The notes beneath the pieces are model-generated. The model was not told the DNA's origin, did no database searches, and saw only the letters and a program-made list of their open reading frames with translations. The translations under genes and the position numbers were made by a program. A DNA stretch of 64,000 nt from Parabacteroides hominis (GTDB lineage Bacteria > Bacteroidota > Bacteroidia > Bacteroidales > Tannerellaceae). The stretch lies in the NCBI RefSeq assembly GCF_014287585.1, contig NZ_JACOOJ010000017.1:1-64000 (forward strand). Direction: 5' to 3'. Positions 53,383-61,358 of the stretch are shown here, one piece after another (within the stretch, counting starts at the first letter, position 1; every line of letters begins with the position of its first letter).

Positions 53383-56154
53383 ATGATGAAATGTTTTTAT
53401 TCTTTTTTATTCTTATTGGGTAGCCTGTTCGCAAGCGGGCAGACCACTGATGTAAAATACTTGTCGGGACAAGGTTCCGACGATGCGGTCGAATGGGATT
53501 TTTTCTGTACCGGCGGCAGGAAAAGCGGGGAATGGAATAAGATCAAAGTACCTTCCTGCTGGGAAATGGAAGGATATGGAACCTTCAATTACGGACACGA
53601 CAAGCCGAAAGCCGACGAATCCGGATTGTATAAAACGACATTCGAAGTGCCGGCGGCATGGAAAGGGAAACGTATCTTTATCGTTTTCGAAGGTTCCATG
53701 ACCGATACGGAGGTCAAAATCAACGGGAAACCGGCTGGTCCCATTCATCAGGGAGCTTTCTACCGTTTCAAACGGGAAATAACCAAATTGGTTCATGCCA
53801 ACAAAAGCAATCTACTGGAAGTCAAAGTGAATAAAATGTCGTCCAACGCCAGTATCAACGAAGCGGAACGGCAATGCGATTTTTGGGTGTTCGGAGGTAT
53901 TTTCCGTCCGGTTTATCTGGAAGCCGTCCCCAACAACTTCATCGAATATACAGCTATCGACGCACGCCAACACGGCGAGCTGAATGCTGATATCTTTATT
54001 GACAAAAAACTTCCGGGCATAGAAGCAGAGATAGAGATTAAAGATGCAGCAGAACAGACGATAGGAAAAATCAGTTCATCTGCCGTAAACGAAAAGACGG
54101 ACAAAATATCCCTTTCCGGGAAAATCAATGCTGTCAAACCCTGGTCGGCAGAAGATCCTCAGCTATATACGGCCGTCATCACCCTGCGTCAGAAAGGCAA
54201 AATACTGCATACTATAACAGACCGGATCGGTTTCCGCACCATTGAAGTAAAGCCCAAAGACGGCGTTTATATCAACGGAGAGAAAATGCGTTTCAAAGGT
54301 GTAAACCGCCATTCGCACTGGCCAACAACCGGACGGACGACCAACAAGCAACTTAGCATCAACGATGTAAAGCTGATGAAAGAGATGAATATGAATGCAG
54401 TCCGTATGTCGCACTACCCGCCTGACAAACATTTCCTCGAAGTATGCGATTCGCTGGGAATGTACGTGATAGATGAATTATGCGCCTGGCAATATCCTCC
54501 CTACGATACGGAAGTAGGCACAATATTAGTAGGCGAAATGCTGAAACGGGATCTCAACCGTCCGTCTATCATTTTCTGGGCAAACGGGAATGAGGGAGGT
54601 TTCAATTTCGACCTCGACCCGCTGTTTCCGCAATACGATCCGCAAAAACGGGCTGTCCTGCACCCCTGGGCGTTATCGGGTAATATCAATACGGTACATT
54701 ACATCAAATATAATTCCGGCATCGGCAATATGTTCCACGGAAGGGATATCTTTATGCCGACGGAAATCCTGCACGGATTGTACGACGGAGGACACGGGGC
54801 AGGACTCGACGACTACTGGAACCTGATGCTCTCCAATCCGCTCTCCGCCGGAATGTTCCTTTGGGACTTTGCGGACCAGGCAGTTGTCCGTGAAGATAAA
54901 AACGGATTCTACGATACAGACAAAGATCATGGAGCCGACGGTATCGTAGGACCATACCGCGAAAAAGAAGGCAGCTTCTTTACAATCAAAGAGATATGGT
55001 CGCCTATCCACCTGCCGGAACGCTATATCACACCGGGATGGGACGGTCGTTTAGAAATAGAAAACAGATACGCGTTCACAAATGCAAACGCTTGTGGTTA
55101 CACATACCGGCTGGCTAAAATCAACTCGCTTCCGGAAAAGGCCATACAAGCTGTTTCCGGCAAGATCGAAGCCCCTGATATCCGCCCAGGAGAAAGAGGA
55201 TATTTGCAGCTCGAACTTCCCGCCGGATGGCAGGACTACGACTTTCTATATGTTACGGTAAAAGACCGTTACAATCAGGAGTTATTTGCCTGGAGCTACG
55301 AGATCGGCACACCCGGCCGTCTTGCCAACCGCCTGCTGCCACAGGAAGGCAGCGCACCGGCAGTAAAAGAAAACACCGATAGCTGGAGTTTTTCAGCCGC
55401 CGGAACGGAGGTATCGTTCGACAAACAAAACGGCCTGCTCCGGTCAGTCACTTCCGGTGGCAAGGCAATCCCGTTGAACAACGGGCCGGTGCTGATATCC
55501 GACCAGGAGCTTATTTGTAAATCAGTCGAATATGAGCAAACAGGAGAAAAACCTCAACTGATTGCCACCTATACGTCCCGGAACGGGAAAAACACAGTCT
55601 ATACATTCACCTGGACCATGCTTCCTTCCGGCATCGTAGAACTGGATTACAATTACCGCCCCCAGGACATGGTCAAGATGGCTGGTATCACGTTCGATTT
55701 CCCTGAAAAGGAGATTGCCGGAGCCACTTTGCTCGCCAACGGGCCATATCGCGTATATAACAACCGCATGAAAGGCGGTTCGCTGGATATCTGGGAAAAG
55801 AAGTATAACAACACTATCACCGGTGAAAGCTGGGACTATCCGGAATTTAAAGGATACTATTCTTTGTTCTACGGGATGAAGCTCGATTGTCCTACTCCAT
55901 TCGAAGTCTACAGCGGGAAAGAAGATGTCACCTTGCACCTCTTTACCCCGGCCGTACAAGAACAATACGATCCGAAACGCAACCATACGATTGTCGACTA
56001 TCCGGAAGGAAACATCTCTTTCATGAATGCGATCCCGGCAACCGGAACCAAATTCGGAAAAGCGGAAGACTTCGGTCCCCAATCTCAACCGCATCGGGCA
56101 AGAGGGAACGGACCGGAAAATAATATCAGCGGAAAATTATATTTCCGCTTCTGA
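53383..56154 (+). CDS. GH2 beta-galactosidase-type enzyme (right arm)
   Basis: This 923-residue secreted enzyme has a signal peptide ending near FASGQ (residue 20) and the full GH2 layout: jelly roll (about 35-185), Ig-like domain (190-290), TIM barrel (295-600) with acid/base E404 in NGNEGG and nucleophile E461 in MPTEILHG, then large C-terminal beta domains (about 600-900). GVNRH at 306-310 and MSHYPPD at 342-348 are classic beta-galactosidase/glucuronidase-like motifs. Probably periplasmic, removing a terminal beta-linked sugar. It lies past the repeat-rich spacer and before its own terminator. Confidence 0.87.
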   Translation: MMKCFYSFLFLLGSLFASGQTTDVKYLSGQGSDDAVEWDFFCTGGRKSGEWNKIKVPSCWEMEGYGTFNYGHDKPKADESGLYKTTFEVPAAWKGKRIFIVFEGSMTDTEVKINGKPAGPIHQGAFYRFKREITKLVHANKSNLLEVKVNKMSSNASINEAERQCDFWVFGGIFRPVYLEAVPNNFIEYTAIDARQHGELNADIFIDKKLPGIEAEIEIKDAAEQTIGKISSSAVNEKTDKISLSGKINAVKPWSAEDPQLYTAVITLRQKGKILHTITDRIGFRTIEVKPKDGVYINGEKMRFKGVNRHSHWPTTGRTTNKQLSINDVKLMKEMNMNAVRMSHYPPDKHFLEVCDSLGMYVIDELCAWQYPPYDTEVGTILVGEMLKRDLNRPSIIFWANGNEGGFNFDLDPLFPQYDPQKRAVLHPWALSGNINTVHYIKYNSGIGNMFHGRDIFMPTEILHGLYDGGHGAGLDDYWNLMLSNPLSAGMFLWDFADQAVVREDKNGFYDTDKDHGADGIVGPYREKEGSFFTIKEIWSPIHLPERYITPGWDGRLEIENRYAFTNANACGYTYRLAKINSLPEKAIQAVSGKIEAPDIRPGERGYLQLELPAGWQDYDFLYVTVKDRYNQELFAWSYEIGTPGRLANRLLPQEGSAPAVKENTDSWSFSAAGTEVSFDKQNGLLRSVTSGGKAIPLNNGPVLISDQELICKSVEYEQTGEKPQLIATYTSRNGKNTVYTFTWTMLPSGIVELDYNYRPQDMVKMAGITFDFPEKEIAGATLLANGPYRVYNNRMKGGSLDIWEKKYNNTITGESWDYPEFKGYYSLFYGMKLDCPTPFEVYSGKEDVTLHLFTPAVQEQYDPKRNHTIVDYPEGNISFMNAIPATGTKFGKAEDFGPQSQPHRARGNGPENNISGKLYFRF

Positions 56155-56179
56155 CAGAAGCAAATACAATTAAAAGAGA

Positions 56180-56226
56180 TTAACAGTTATATCTGGGATA
56201 CCCCGGAATAACTGTTAATTTTTTTT
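56180..56226 (+). terminator. Terminator after right-arm GH2
   Basis: TTAACAGTTAT (56180-56190) pairs with ATAACTGTTAA (56208-56218) and is followed by eight T. Confidence 0.88.
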
Positions 56227-56253
56227 GTTGAATGATAACTTTATCTATATTTG
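56223..56253 (+). promoter_or_regulatory. Promoter of the second right-arm susCD pair
   Basis: TTTTG (56223-56227) and TATATTTG (56246-56253) are spaced by 18 nt, a good Bacteroidota promoter. Its -33 element overlaps the T-run of the preceding terminator. Transcription would start near 56260, leaving a leader of about 170 nt. Confidence 0.65.
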
Positions 56254-56432
56254 CAGAATCTTCAATGAGATCAGAGAACGTAAATAAATTGTGTTTTATA
56301 AATATAAACTTAAATCAGTTATCCAATGGGACCCTGAAGTAAAAAAATCTTTGTATGAAGAGAATAACTACGGCTATTCTCAATATTCATTTAGTTAACT
56401 TATTGAGTAGTAACTTAAATCACCACGTGAAC

Positions 56433-59400
56433 ATGAAAAATAACAAAATGGCAAAAATTTGCCTGCTTTCTCTTTTGCCCAGCATCAGTCTTCTGGCAAG
56501 TGAGAACTACATCACGGATCCTGCAACGAGCCTGCGGGGAAAATCGGACTCGGCAGCTCCTGCACGTTTGCAACAAAACGGAAAGACCATCACAGGAGTC
56601 GTACAAGACGCACTCGGTCCTATAGCCGGGGCCAACATTATCGTAAAAGGAACGACAAACGGGAACATTACGGACATGGACGGTAAATTCACGCTTGAGA
56701 ATGTGCCCGCAAACGCTACCCTCGTTATCTCCTACATCGGATTTACTCCACAGGAAATACGCGTAGGAAATCAGACCACTTTTAACATTACTCTCCAGGA
56801 AGATTCCGAAGCACTGGACGAAGTAATAGTAGTCGGCTACGGTGTCATGAAGAAAAAAGACTTGACAGGCGCCGTTGCGCAGTTGAACAGCGGCTCGATG
56901 AAAGACCTCAAAGTGTCGCACCCGACAGAAGCGATGGCCGGAAAACTGGCCGGTGTACAGGTACAGCAGGTCGGAGGTCAACCGGGACAGGCGGCCACAA
57001 TCCGCGTGCGCGGGTCCGGCTCTATCACGGCATCCAGCGCCCCGTTGTATGTGGTCGACGGATATCCGCTGGGTGAACAAAACCTGAATGCGATCAACCC
57101 GAACGATATCGAATCCATCGAAGTATTGAAAGATGCTTCGGCAGCCGCCATCTACGGTTCGCGTGCAGCCAACGGCGTCGTATTGGTCACAACCAAGTCG
57201 GGAAAGACCGGCAAGGTCAGCGTGAGCTTGGATATCTATGCAGGTTTCCAGAACGTAACAAAGAAGATGGACCTGATGAACGCACAGGAATTTGTCGAAT
57301 TCAGCCGGGAAGCCTTCAATAACAACTACATCAGCAAAGTTCCGGGAGCATCCGCCAGCGATCCGCTGAGTATGCGTCCGTCCGGAAACCGTTATCGTTA
57401 TCCGGCGATCTACGACGATGCCGCCTATATCGCCTCTTTAGGAGCCGGAACGGATTGGCAGGATGAGATTTTCCGCACTTCACCGGTACAAAACTATCAG
57501 TTGACAGTAACGGGTGGCGACGAAAAGACCAAATACATGTTTTCCGCCGGCTATTTCAACCAGCAGGGTGTCGTTATCAACAGCGACTACGAACGGTTCT
57601 CGGCAAGAGCCAAAATCGACAGCGAGCTGAACAGTTGGCTGAAGATGGGTATCAACCTGGCTCCGACCTATATGAACTCGAACAAGACGACGCAGGGCCA
57701 CTGGGCAAGTGACGGTGTTATCAACGCAGCCTTGGCAACAGCCCCGGTAGTACCTGTATACAATGAAGACGGTACATGGGCTTCACAGTCCATGTACGCC
57801 GTCGCCAGCGACGGGTTGACCGGTGTGCCGAATGCAGTGGCGTGTACGAATATCCATAATTACGACACAGACCTCCGTCTGTTCAGCAACGGTTACATCG
57901 AGCTTTCCTTGTTGAAAAACCTGAAACTGAAATCCACAATCGGTGCCGACATCCGCGAATACAGAGGCGAATACTTCCGTCCGGCAACCATTCCTAACAA
58001 CGGTAACGTGGCCCCTCTTCCTTCAACGGAAAGAAAAGCGACAGAAAAGTCCACCGAGATTATTAACTGGCTGAACGAAAACACTGTTACCTATTTCGGA
58101 TCGTGGGATAAACATGAACTCGACGCTGTCGCCGGTTTCACTACACAGAAGAACATCTACCGCTACACGGAGGCTACGGGTTCCGATTTCCCGAACGACA
58201 AGATACAGACGCTCAATAATGCGACCGTAAAAAGCAGCAAGTCGGAGCGGAATACCTGGACGTTGCTCTCTTACCTGGCACGTGTAAACTATCGTTATAA
58301 CAATAAGTACTACCTGACCGCATCCATCCGTGCGGACGGTTCTTCCCGCTTCGGCAAGAACAACCGCTACGGTTACTTCCCTTCCGGATCGGTAGCATGG
58401 CGCCTCTCCCAGGAAGACTTCCTGAAAGATCTGAAATGGTTGTCAGACATGAAGATCCGTGCAAGCTACGGTATCACGGGTAACAACAATATCGGTGATT
58501 ATGCAGCGATCGGTATCATGGAAAATGCCAACTATGTATTGGGAACAGGTACGGGTAATATCGTAAACGGTGCTGCCCAAAAGAGCTTCTCCAACGCAGA
58601 CCTGACTTGGGAAAAGACACGTCAGACGGACTTAGGCTTCGAAATCTCCGTTTTGGACAGCCGTCTGTCCTTGTCTCTGGACCTGTACTACCGCAAGACT
58701 ACCGACCTGTTGATGAACGTCGACATTCCGACAATCACAGGATTTGACAAAGCGATGCAGAATATCGGTCAGATGAGCAACAAAGGTCTCGAAATCACAA
58801 TCAACGGCACTCCGTTCAGAAACAAAGACTTTACCTGGGATGCAACCGGAAATATCTCTGTCAACCGCAACGAAGTATTGGCGTTAGGACCGACAGGCGA
58901 CCCGATCTTTAGCGACGGCGGCGCCGGAACGACCCATATCACGATGGTAGGCGAACCGATCGGCGCTTTCTACGGATATAAGATGTTAGGTATCTTCAAA
59001 ACGAAAGAAGAACTGGATTCATATCCTCACCTGGCTGATACGCAAGTAGGTGACGTAATGTTTGAAGACGTCAACGGAGATAATAAGATCGACGCTGACG
59101 ACCGTACGATCATCGGTAACAACATGCCTGACTTCACCTGGGGTATGACACACTCCTTCACATTCAAGAACTTCGATGCCAGCATCTCCCTGCAGGGTGT
59201 TGTCGGAAATGAAGTTCTGCACCTGGGAAGACGTTTCTATACACAGGGCGAAGGTAACCAGAACCAGTTGAAAGAGATGATGGGACGCTGGCAGTCGGAA
59301 GCAAATCCGGGTAGCGGATGGATTCCGAGAGCTAACTCGCAGCCGACCGGACAGAACAATGCCATTTCCTCACGCTGGGTGGAAGACGCTTCTTTCCTCC

Positions 59401-59633
59401 GTGTAAACAACCTGACTGTCGGTTATACGCTACCCGAAGCATTCACCAAGAAATGCAGCATCCAACGTGCACGCGTATATGTTTCCACACAAAACCTGCT
59501 GACGATCACAAGTTATAGCGGCTACAACCCGGAAACAAGTTTCAAGGAAGACAACGTGACAGCTCCCGGTACCGACTACGGTATGTACCCGCTGTATCGC
59601 ACCTGTACTTTCGGTATTAACGTAACCTTTTAA
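56433..59633 (+). CDS. SusC-family TonB-dependent transporter lacking STN (right arm, second)
   Basis: This protein of about 1066 residues starts at the ATG at 56433 (MKNNKMAKICLLSLLPSISLLAS signal); an in-frame ATG at 56355 would add 26 residues without a cleaner signal. After the signal only about 25 residues precede the carboxypeptidase-like domain, and these include APARLQQNGKTITGVVQD, nearly the sequence that follows the STN domain in the SusC at 47893. The STN domain thus seems to have been lost. TonB box DEVIVVGYG, plug (VDGYPLGEQ, GSRAANGVVLVTTKSG) and barrel end NVTF are intact. It pairs with the SusD 14 nt downstream. Confidence 0.94.
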   Translation: MKNNKMAKICLLSLLPSISLLASENYITDPATSLRGKSDSAAPARLQQNGKTITGVVQDALGPIAGANIIVKGTTNGNITDMDGKFTLENVPANATLVISYIGFTPQEIRVGNQTTFNITLQEDSEALDEVIVVGYGVMKKKDLTGAVAQLNSGSMKDLKVSHPTEAMAGKLAGVQVQQVGGQPGQAATIRVRGSGSITASSAPLYVVDGYPLGEQNLNAINPNDIESIEVLKDASAAAIYGSRAANGVVLVTTKSGKTGKVSVSLDIYAGFQNVTKKMDLMNAQEFVEFSREAFNNNYISKVPGASASDPLSMRPSGNRYRYPAIYDDAAYIASLGAGTDWQDEIFRTSPVQNYQLTVTGGDEKTKYMFSAGYFNQQGVVINSDYERFSARAKIDSELNSWLKMGINLAPTYMNSNKTTQGHWASDGVINAALATAPVVPVYNEDGTWASQSMYAVASDGLTGVPNAVACTNIHNYDTDLRLFSNGYIELSLLKNLKLKSTIGADIREYRGEYFRPATIPNNGNVAPLPSTERKATEKSTEIINWLNENTVTYFGSWDKHELDAVAGFTTQKNIYRYTEATGSDFPNDKIQTLNNATVKSSKSERNTWTLLSYLARVNYRYNNKYYLTASIRADGSSRFGKNNRYGYFPSGSVAWRLSQEDFLKDLKWLSDMKIRASYGITGNNNIGDYAAIGIMENANYVLGTGTGNIVNGAAQKSFSNADLTWEKTRQTDLGFEISVLDSRLSLSLDLYYRKTTDLLMNVDIPTITGFDKAMQNIGQMSNKGLEITINGTPFRNKDFTWDATGNISVNRNEVLALGPTGDPIFSDGGAGTTHITMVGEPIGAFYGYKMLGIFKTKEELDSYPHLADTQVGDVMFEDVNGDNKIDADDRTIIGNNMPDFTWGMTHSFTFKNFDASISLQGVVGNEVLHLGRRFYTQGEGNQNQLKEMMGRWQSEANPGSGWIPRANSQPTGQNNAISSRWVEDASFLRVNNLTVGYTLPEAFTKKCSIQRARVYVSTQNLLTITSYSGYNPETSFKEDNVTAPGTDYGMYPLYRTCTFGINVTF

Positions 59634-59647
59634 ATAGCAGACGAATT

Positions 59648-61132
59648 ATGAAACTAAAATATAATCTGATCGCAATAGCTCTTTTAGGATTCAGCTTCTC
59701 ATCCTGTAGCGACTTCTTGGAACAGAATCCGCAAACGGATTTAAGTGAAAACGATTTCTACAAGACAGCCGACGACATTACCTCGGCAGTGAACGGCGCA
59801 TACTCTTCTTTACAGGAGAATGACATCTACGGCAACTGGTATGTATTCGGGGAAATACCTTCCGACAATACCCGTAACCAGTTGTCCGGTTCGGTGACTA
59901 CCCAGAATGAGTTCGACCAGTTCTACATCGACACGCAGAACAGCATGATCGCCAATTTCTGGAAAGCAGCCTATAAAACAATCAACCGTACCAATACGGT
60001 CTTAGGACGTATCGACGGCATCAATATCGATGCCGGACTGGCAAACCGGTACAAACTGGAATGCAAGTTCATCCGCGCCCTGATGTATTTCAACCTGGTT
60101 CGCGTCTACGGCGATGTTCCTTTGGTTCTGAAAGAAATCAGCATCTCGGAATCTTACGAAATCCTGCGTGAACCGAAAGAAAATGTTTACAACCAGATCA
60201 TCACCGACCTGAAAGAGGCACAAGGTCTTCCCGTCTCCTATCCGACAGCCGAAGACGGACGTGCCACCCAGGGAGCAGCCAAAGCGTTGCTGGCAGACGT
60301 CTACATGACTTTGCACAAATATGCAGAGGCAGAAACTATCCTGGCCGAAATTATCAACAGCGGACGGTACAGCCTGTTGGAAAACACGCCGGGCAGCCTG
60401 AACATCGACGGCTACAAAGATGTATTCAGCCCCGTTAACCACAACAGCAAGGAAGGTATCTTCGAAATCCAGTTCCTGAAAGGCGGTTATAACGAAGGTT
60501 CTAACTATGCCAATAACTTCGCACCTGAAAACTCAGGGACGAATGTTGTAGCCGTGGGCGGAACAGGCGGAAACAACGTTCCGGAAATGGACATCTACAA
60601 TGCCTATGAAGAAGGCGACCTGCGCCGTGACTTCTCCATGTCTTTAGGTTATTACGACAACCGTAAGAATAACGAGTGGGTGGAATCCCGTTATGTATGC
60701 AAGTTCATGGACGTTCCGTACCAGGGCAACGATGCCAGCAACAACTATCCGGTGATCCGCTATGCCGACGTGATCCTGATGTATGCAGAAGCCCTGAACC
60801 AGAACGGAAAGACGGCAGAAGCCTGCAAGTATCTGAATATGACACGCCGCCGCGGTTTCGGTTATCAGACGACAGAGACCAGCCCGGTCGACCTGCAGAC
60901 AACTGACAAGGCCCAGTTCGCCCTGCTGGTAGAACAGGAACGCCGCGTGGAACTGGCTTTCGAAAACCATCGCTGGTTCGACCTGATCCGTACCGGACGT
61001 GCAGTCGAAGTAATGAAAAGCAAAGGATTCTCTCTGAACGAGACAAACCTGATCTGCCCGATTCCGCAGAAACAGATCGATGTCAATCCGAAGCTGACGC
61101 AGAACGATTACAAGATCGAACCACGGAACTGA
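59648..61132 (+). CDS. SusD/RagB-family lipoprotein (right arm, second)
   Basis: This 494-residue lipoprotein (lipobox SSC, Cys20) starts DFLEQNPQTDLSENDFYKTADDITSAVNGAYSSL, shows SusD repeats and ends with QERRVELAFENHRWFDLIRTG and PIPQKQIDVNPKLTQNDY. It is the glycan-binding partner of the STN-less SusC. A 7-unit tandem palindromic array begins just after its stop codon. Confidence 0.94.
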   Translation: MKLKYNLIAIALLGFSFSSCSDFLEQNPQTDLSENDFYKTADDITSAVNGAYSSLQENDIYGNWYVFGEIPSDNTRNQLSGSVTTQNEFDQFYIDTQNSMIANFWKAAYKTINRTNTVLGRIDGINIDAGLANRYKLECKFIRALMYFNLVRVYGDVPLVLKEISISESYEILREPKENVYNQIITDLKEAQGLPVSYPTAEDGRATQGAAKALLADVYMTLHKYAEAETILAEIINSGRYSLLENTPGSLNIDGYKDVFSPVNHNSKEGIFEIQFLKGGYNEGSNYANNFAPENSGTNVVAVGGTGGNNVPEMDIYNAYEEGDLRRDFSMSLGYYDNRKNNEWVESRYVCKFMDVPYQGNDASNNYPVIRYADVILMYAEALNQNGKTAEACKYLNMTRRRGFGYQTTETSPVDLQTTDKAQFALLVEQERRVELAFENHRWFDLIRTGRAVEVMKSKGFSLNETNLICPIPQKQIDVNPKLTQNDYKIEPRN

Positions 61133-61144
61133 CAGGGGGTTCGG

Positions 61145-61305
61145 CGACATACGTATATCACCCGCCACGACATACGTATGTCGCCATAAACGACATATAT
61201 ATGTACCCGTTGCCTACATATATATGTACCCGCTGCCTACACATATATGTACCCGCTGCCTACATATATGTGTACCTGCAGCCTACATACGTATGTAGGA
61301 AACAG
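61145..61305. repeat. Tandem array of seven 23-nt units with palindromic core ACATAYRTATGT
   Basis: Seven contiguous units of exactly 23 nt begin at 61145, 61168, 61191, 61214, 61237, 61260 and 61283. Each begins CGAC or CTAC and carries a 12-14 nt palindrome (GACATACGTATGTC, ACATATATATGT or a near variant), then a GC-rich linker such as ACCCGCTGC. The outer units use the TACGTA core and the inner ones TATATA. The array lies between susD and the GH92 gene, upstream of the GH92 promoter. Confidence 0.88.
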
Positions 61306-61328
61306 ACCGGCCCCTTTCCCATTTTCAC

Positions 61329-61336
61329 TATCTTTG
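61329..61336 (+). promoter_or_regulatory. -7 element of the GH92 gene
   Basis: TATCTTTG, 23 nt before the ATG at 61359, matches TAnnTTTG and starts 24 nt after the palindromic array. Confidence 0.5.
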
Positions 61337-61358
61337 CACAATCAATAATCCGAACAAG

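Noticed and set aside
61145..61305. CRISPR array
   Set aside because: Units are contiguous 23-mers with no unique spacers between repeats, the dyad fills the unit, and no cas gene is present; the same applies to the arrays at 332, 27982 and 45675.
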